A stretch of DNA of 64,000 nt from Shinella sp. CPCC 101442 (GTDB lineage: Bacteria; Pseudomonadota; Alphaproteobacteria; Rhizobiales; Rhizobiaceae): contig NZ_JALIQS010000008.1 in the NCBI RefSeq assembly GCF_024704725.1, positions 154,412-218,411 on the forward strand, written 5' to 3'. Shown here piece after piece: positions 59,950-64,000 of this stretch (the first letter of the stretch is position 1; each line of letters starts with the position of its first letter). The translations under genes and the position numbers were made by a program. The notes beneath the pieces are model-generated. The model did not search any database. It saw nothing but the letters and a program-made list of their open reading frames with translations, and was not told where the DNA came from.

Positions 59950-62900
59950 ATGCCCACTTTCACGATGACCGCAGGCAACGACACGATAACGGCAACCGAT
60001 AGCAGCGAAGTACTGGGTGCAAACGGCGTCGGAGGGGGGACGGACATCATCTACGGCGGCGGAGGCGATGACCGGTTCTACATCCTCCAGGGCACCGAGC
60101 ACGTCACCTATTACGGTGAAGAGGGGGACGACGAGCTGGGTCTATTGGGTTACATCGCGGACGGAACATTCGATGGCGGTGACGGCTTCGACGTCGTAAC
60201 CGTAGAGGAGGAAACCGCGTCGCTCGGGACGATGAGCTTCGTCAATGTAGAGCGGATCACCGCCTACACCTTCATTGCGTCGATTTCGCAGTTGATGAGT
60301 GTTTCCAGCATCCGCCCCTATTTGCGTGACGATTACGATATCCGTCTCGTTGGTGAAGGCGGCAACTTGGATCTGACGTTGCCGCGCATCGAAACCAACC
60401 GCGTAGTCTTGCTCGACGCCAGCGCGCTGAGCTCCGGTCTTGTGACGACGGGCGGCACCAGTAATGACGTTTTTGTCGGTTCGGCCTATGCCGATGTGCT
60501 CTCGGGCAATCGTGGCGATGACGAGATCAAGGGTGGCGACGGCGGTGATACGCTCAACGGTGATGCTGGCAACGATTCGCTGCATGGCGAGGCCGGAGAC
60601 GACACGCTGAACGGCGGCGAAGGCAACGATACGTTCTATGGCGGCAGCGGCACGGATGTCCTCAACGGTGGTTCAGGAGATGATAAATTCGTCATGGACG
60701 AAACGAGCAGCGGCACCGTCGACGGCGGTGACGGCTGGGATGTGGTCTCTGGCAACGCGCTTGGCAGTGTCACCTACACCAATGTCGAGGAACTTGTGTC
60801 TTGGAGCGGCAGCATTTCCATCCGCTTCGCCGACCTCGCGCTCTTCTCGCAGGTATCGGTCGATCATATCTGGCTAATCGGTGCAGGTGGCGCGCTCGAT
60901 CTCGCGGGAAAATCCTACTTCATGGACGGCACGAAGCTGGAAAGCGCCATCACCGTCACTGCTGGTCCTGAAGGCGGTTGGATCGTGGGAACCGAGTTCG
61001 CCGATACGTTCAATGGTGGTGCAGCGAGGGATGTCTTCACCGGCGGCGACGGCAATGACACGATCAATGGTGGCGCGGGCGACGATATTCTCATCGGTCA
61101 CAGCGGCGACGCTTATGGCATCGAATTCGACCATGGCACCGATGTGTTGAATGGACAGGATGGAAACGATCATATCGAGGGCAGGGGTCGCGACGTCATG
61201 AATGGCGGCGCCGGCGACGATGTCTTGGCGGCGAGCGATGATGCAAAGCTTGCCCTCACTGTCGACGGCGGAACGGGAACAGATTGGTTCTGGTTTAACG
61301 GCGATCTGGGGACAAGTACGTTCATCAACGTCGAGTTCCTGCAGTCGTATAGACTCACCGCTAGCCTTGAGCAGCTGAAGGCGTTCTCGACGATCTACAG
61401 GCTGGAAAACCTAACCCTTTCAGGTGCCGGGGGGACGCTCGACTTGTCCGGCAAGCTCAAACTCACGTCAGGCATCAGTCTTAACGGATCTGCGCTGACA
61501 TCGGCGGTTACGCTGGCAGCCGAGGATAGCGACGACTGGCTGGTCGGCTCGCGATACAGCGATACCCTGCGCGGACGAGGGGGCGCGGATCAGATCGATG
61601 GCGGTGCTGGAACGGATGTCGCCGTCTACTCGGGCAAGAGAGCGGATTATACCGTGGCGAAACTCCCTGGCGGTTTTGTCACCATCACGGACAATCGTCC
61701 GGGGGCCAATGACGGGCAAGACACGCTGCTAGGCGTTGAAATGGCCAGATTCTCCGACGGCACGCTGGATCTGCGTAACCTCGCACCGACATCGCTTGCG
61801 CTTTCCAGATCGACCGTCGCGGAGGATCGCAAGGTCGGCACGACGATCGGCACGCTTTCGGCCGTTGATCCCGAAGGCGGGGCGATTACCTACAGCCTGT
61901 CGTCCAATCCTGGTGGAATCTTCAAGATCGTTGGCAATACGCTGCAGCTTGCCAAGGCGATCGATTACGAAACGGCCAAGAGCCATGCCATTACGATCGT
62001 CGCGACTGATGTGGGCGGTAATAGTATCAGCAAGAGCGTATCGATCGGGGTAATCAATGTCGTCGATGAAGCGCCAACATCGCTAGCGCTTTCCAAGACG
62101 ACCGTACTGGAAAGCAGCAAAGTCGGCACGACGATCGGTACGCTCTCAGCCATCGATCCCGAAGGCGGGGCGATCACCTACAGCCTGTCGTCCAACCCCG
62201 GCGGTCTGTTCAAAATTGTTGGCAACGTGCTGCAGCTTGCCAAAGCGGTCGACTACGAGACGGCCAAGAGCCATGCCATCACGATCGTTGCGATTGACGC
62301 AGGCGGCAAAAGCACGAGCAAGAACGTCTCGATCGGGGTCACGAATGTCAACGAAGCGCCAACATCGCTAGCGCTTTCCAAGACGACCGTACTGGAAAGC
62401 AGCAAAGTCGGCACGACGATCGGTACGCTCTCAGCCATCGATCCCGAAGGCGGGGCGATCACCTACAGCCTGTCGTCCAACCCCGGCGGTCTGTTCAAAA
62501 TTGTTGGCAACGTGCTGCAGCTTGCCAAAGCGGTCGACTACGAGACGGCCAAGAGCCATGCCATCACGATCGTTGCGATTGACGCAGGCGGCAAAAGCAC
62601 GAGCAAGAACGTCTCGATCGGGGTCACGAATGTCAACGAAGCGCCGACATCGATTGCGCTCTCCAAGGCAAGCGTAACTGAGAACAGCAAGATCGAAACT
62701 ATTGTCGGCACGCTCTCCGCCACCGACCCGGAAGGGAAGGCGATGAGCTACACACTGACGGATAATGCAGGCGGCCTGTTCAAGATCGTCGGCAACAAGC
62801 TGGTTACCGCAAAGGCTGTCGATTTCGAGAAGGTGCAGACGGATACCGTGACGGTGCAGGCCTTCGATGGGGTAAACAAGGGGACAAGGACCTTCACTAT

Positions 62901-63369
62901 CAGCGTGATGGATCAGGTCGAAGCGATCATAGGGACTGCAAAGGCGGAAACGTTGAAAGGCGGCATCGGCGCCGACTTTATCAACGCGGGCAGGGGCGAT
63001 GACAGACTGATCGGAGGCGTGGGGGCAGACAAGCTCTATGGCGGATCTGGTGCGGATACCTTCAGCTTCCTCGCGCTCAAGGATTCCACGCGCTCACCCA
63101 CGGGACGCGATGTGATCTACGATTTCGATGGGAAGGCCGGCGACCGGATTGATCTTTCGAGGATCGACGCAAAGCTGGCAGCCACCGCCAACGACGCCTT
63201 CAGCTTCATCGGCACGGACGCCTTTTCGAAGAAGGCCGGTGAGCTGCGATATGACAAGACATCTTCCGACACCTATCTCTATGGCGACGTCAATGGCGAT
63301 GGGAAGGCTGATTTCTCCATCCATTTCGACGATCCGTTGGTGTTATCGAAGGGCTATTTCATTCTGTAG
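59950..63369 (+). CDS. Large secreted RTX protein with cadherin-like repeats
   Basis: About 1139 residues, predicted to leave the cell by a type I (ABC-HlyD-TolC) system because it has no signal peptide and has RTX features. The N-terminal half has three blocks of Ca-binding nonapeptides (GGDGGDTLNGDAGNDSLHGE; GGDGNDTINGGAGDDILIG; GRGGADQIDGGAGTD) with beta-rich spacers. Then four cadherin-like domains of ~95 residues follow (each APTSLALS...GTLSA.DPEGGAITYS), the middle two identical. A C-terminal RTX block (GGIGADFINAGRGDDRLIGG) ends with the serralysin-type domain FDGKAGDRIDLSRIDAKLAA and the exit-type tail LSKGYFIL. It is probably an adhesin or matrix protein. No dedicated exporter is in the window. 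ATG 59950 is preferred over 59902. Confidence 0.9.
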   Translation: MPTFTMTAGNDTITATDSSEVLGANGVGGGTDIIYGGGGDDRFYILQGTEHVTYYGEEGDDELGLLGYIADGTFDGGDGFDVVTVEEETASLGTMSFVNVERITAYTFIASISQLMSVSSIRPYLRDDYDIRLVGEGGNLDLTLPRIETNRVVLLDASALSSGLVTTGGTSNDVFVGSAYADVLSGNRGDDEIKGGDGGDTLNGDAGNDSLHGEAGDDTLNGGEGNDTFYGGSGTDVLNGGSGDDKFVMDETSSGTVDGGDGWDVVSGNALGSVTYTNVEELVSWSGSISIRFADLALFSQVSVDHIWLIGAGGALDLAGKSYFMDGTKLESAITVTAGPEGGWIVGTEFADTFNGGAARDVFTGGDGNDTINGGAGDDILIGHSGDAYGIEFDHGTDVLNGQDGNDHIEGRGRDVMNGGAGDDVLAASDDAKLALTVDGGTGTDWFWFNGDLGTSTFINVEFLQSYRLTASLEQLKAFSTIYRLENLTLSGAGGTLDLSGKLKLTSGISLNGSALTSAVTLAAEDSDDWLVGSRYSDTLRGRGGADQIDGGAGTDVAVYSGKRADYTVAKLPGGFVTITDNRPGANDGQDTLLGVEMARFSDGTLDLRNLAPTSLALSRSTVAEDRKVGTTIGTLSAVDPEGGAITYSLSSNPGGIFKIVGNTLQLAKAIDYETAKSHAITIVATDVGGNSISKSVSIGVINVVDEAPTSLALSKTTVLESSKVGTTIGTLSAIDPEGGAITYSLSSNPGGLFKIVGNVLQLAKAVDYETAKSHAITIVAIDAGGKSTSKNVSIGVTNVNEAPTSLALSKTTVLESSKVGTTIGTLSAIDPEGGAITYSLSSNPGGLFKIVGNVLQLAKAVDYETAKSHAITIVAIDAGGKSTSKNVSIGVTNVNEAPTSIALSKASVTENSKIETIVGTLSATDPEGKAMSYTLTDNAGGLFKIVGNKLVTAKAVDFEKVQTDTVTVQAFDGVNKGTRTFTISVMDQVEAIIGTAKAETLKGGIGADFINAGRGDDRLIGGVGADKLYGGSGADTFSFLALKDSTRSPTGRDVIYDFDGKAGDRIDLSRIDAKLAATANDAFSFIGTDAFSKKAGELRYDKTSSDTYLYGDVNGDGKADFSIHFDDPLVLSKGYFIL
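62068..62637 (+). repeat. Exact 285-bp tandem duplication within the RTX gene
   Basis: Two 285-bp units (62068-62352 and 62353-62637) appear identical, each encoding one 95-residue cadherin-like domain. The neighbouring units (61783-62067 and 62638-62920) are similar but clearly diverged. This points to a recent in-frame duplication. Confidence 0.9.
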
Positions 63370-63786
63370 GCGACGGTATTGTGCGGAGTGGCTCACGGAG
63401 AGAGCGGCGATAAAGTTGTACGAGAAATTTCTCAGATGAAGCCAGCCCGACGGCGACGGAGCGTTAGTTTTCATCGCATCTCATCGGCTTCGGCCGAAGC
63501 TTAGATCTATGCGGGGAAAGTTCTGATATCCACTTTTCGCTCGTGTTGTTTTGGCCGCGGACTGTCTGTCCTGCGGTCCCATGCCGGCTATTCCAAAGAG
63601 TAAGTCATTTCCCGGCCTGGAGAATTCAAACCAATCATCAGACAGTGGACCCACCGGGTCGTCGGTTCCACTCCTTTCAAAGAGCTCACTTGGAAAATCT
63701 GGCTTCTTCAGCGGGGCAGGTTCTTTATCTGAGATAAGGTCGCTTTGCGACTGCTGATCGCCGCCATCACCGCCAGATCAGATAAA
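63370..63786. other. Intergenic region without a recognisable gene
   Basis: 417 bp after the RTX gene. Two overlapping short frames exist but neither has a ribosome site or family character. No further repeat or RNA gene was recognised. Confidence 0.5.
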
Positions 63787-63814
63787 AAAGAGCCCCGATA
63801 AAACCGGGCTCTTT
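63787..63814. terminator. Bidirectional intrinsic terminator
   Basis: AAAGAGCCC (63787-63795) and GGGCTCTTT (63806-63814) form a perfect 9-bp stem with A and T runs on both sides; it ends the minus-strand gene at 63819 and probably also transcripts from the left. Confidence 0.85.
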
Positions 63815-63818
63815 CCAT

Positions 63819-64000
63819 TCAGGGAAGTTTGACCGAGGGTTCTCTTGCCCAGACCCGCAACGTGCGGAGACTTTTGAGGAAGCTGGAGACAGCGTCGGGC
63901 CCATCGATCTCCACAGTCCCCTCGTCCAGCATCTCTGCGGCACCAGCTTTCTCAAGAAGGGCAAGGGCGGGCGCGGTGTAGCCGATGAACTTGCAATGGG
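63819..64000 (-). CDS. Unidentified protein, C-terminal fragment (runs off the right edge)
   Basis: The last ~60 residues of a minus-strand gene ending LEKAGAAEMLDEGTVEIDGP then LKSLRTLRVWAREPSVKLP. The frame is open to the window edge and ends just before a strong terminator, which supports a real gene end. The fragment is too short for me to name a family. Confidence 0.55.
   Translation of the reverse strand, partial: HCKFIGYTAPALALLEKAGAAEMLDEGTVEIDGPDAVSSFLKSLRTLRVWAREPSVKLP

Noticed and set aside
60470..60680. CRISPR-like or satellite array in the glycine-rich repeats.
   Set aside because: The repetition is at the protein level (RTX nonapeptides), with variable codons and no spacer structure.

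Overview
The window looks like accessory DNA, probably a megaplasmid or a genomic-island-rich chromosome arm, from a plant-associated alphaproteobacterium of the Rhizobiaceae (Rhizobium, Neorhizobium, Agrobacterium or Ensifer type). The reasons are the GC-rich coding, several HWE-type histidine kinases, rhizobial small proteins (DUF1127, DUF6481, cspA neighbourhood), a rhizopine-type moc cluster, an AI-2 (lsr) operon and many decayed mobile elements. No replication, rRNA or tRNA genes were recognised.

Layout. 0-5 kb: an RND efflux pump (adaptor C-terminus plus permease) with its TetR regulator cut by a frameshifted IS481-type element. 5-8 kb: a benzoate-type (BenE) transporter divergent from a MocR-family regulator. 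8-13 kb: relics (glyA/GST, arsB), a Fic protein with a repeated operator over its start codon, an antitoxin with a truncated toxin, a DnaQ-like exonuclease, DUF1127 and an MDR oxidoreductase. 13-24.4 kb: a PRC-barrel protein and CsbD, then a signalling block of two paralogous hybrid histidine kinases (one with an N-terminal ParD-like ribbon-helix-helix domain), an HWE kinase, a decayed GAF-HWE kinase, and a LOV photoreceptor kinase followed by a single-domain response regulator. 24.4-31 kb: small stress-type proteins, CspA, DUF808 and a GAF-GGDEF-PilZ cyclase. 31-35.8 kb: a hipBA module, a dead serine recombinase, an HNH nuclease with a damaged 5' end, and a rhodanese relic.

35.9-44.9 kb is an AI-2 uptake and processing locus: lsrACDB plus a class II aldolase on the minus strand, divergent from lsrR-lsrK-lsrG. 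Gene order ACDB matches the enterobacterial operon, but the class I aldolase/thiolase LsrF is absent and a class II aldolase holds that position. A MATE exporter follows.

47-58.4 kb is a catabolic cluster with the MocD (membrane di-iron oxygenase), MocE (Rieske ferredoxin) and MocF (ferredoxin reductase) set known from rhizopine demethylation. It also has a MocB-type ABC importer, MocC- and MocA-type inositol-chemistry enzymes, a PanB-like C1 enzyme, PurU and the first third of FolD. A coherent reading is uptake of an O-methylated inositol compound, oxidative demethylation, ring catabolism, and handling of the released carbon by the folate pool. FolD is cut by a ~149-bp element that occurs three times in the window and carries IS21-like terminal inverted repeats (a MITE-like family).

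58.7-64 kb holds an AraC regulator, a large RTX/cadherin-like secreted protein with an apparently exact 285-bp internal tandem duplication, and the end of an unidentified gene. All calls are from reading the sequence; no database search was run.
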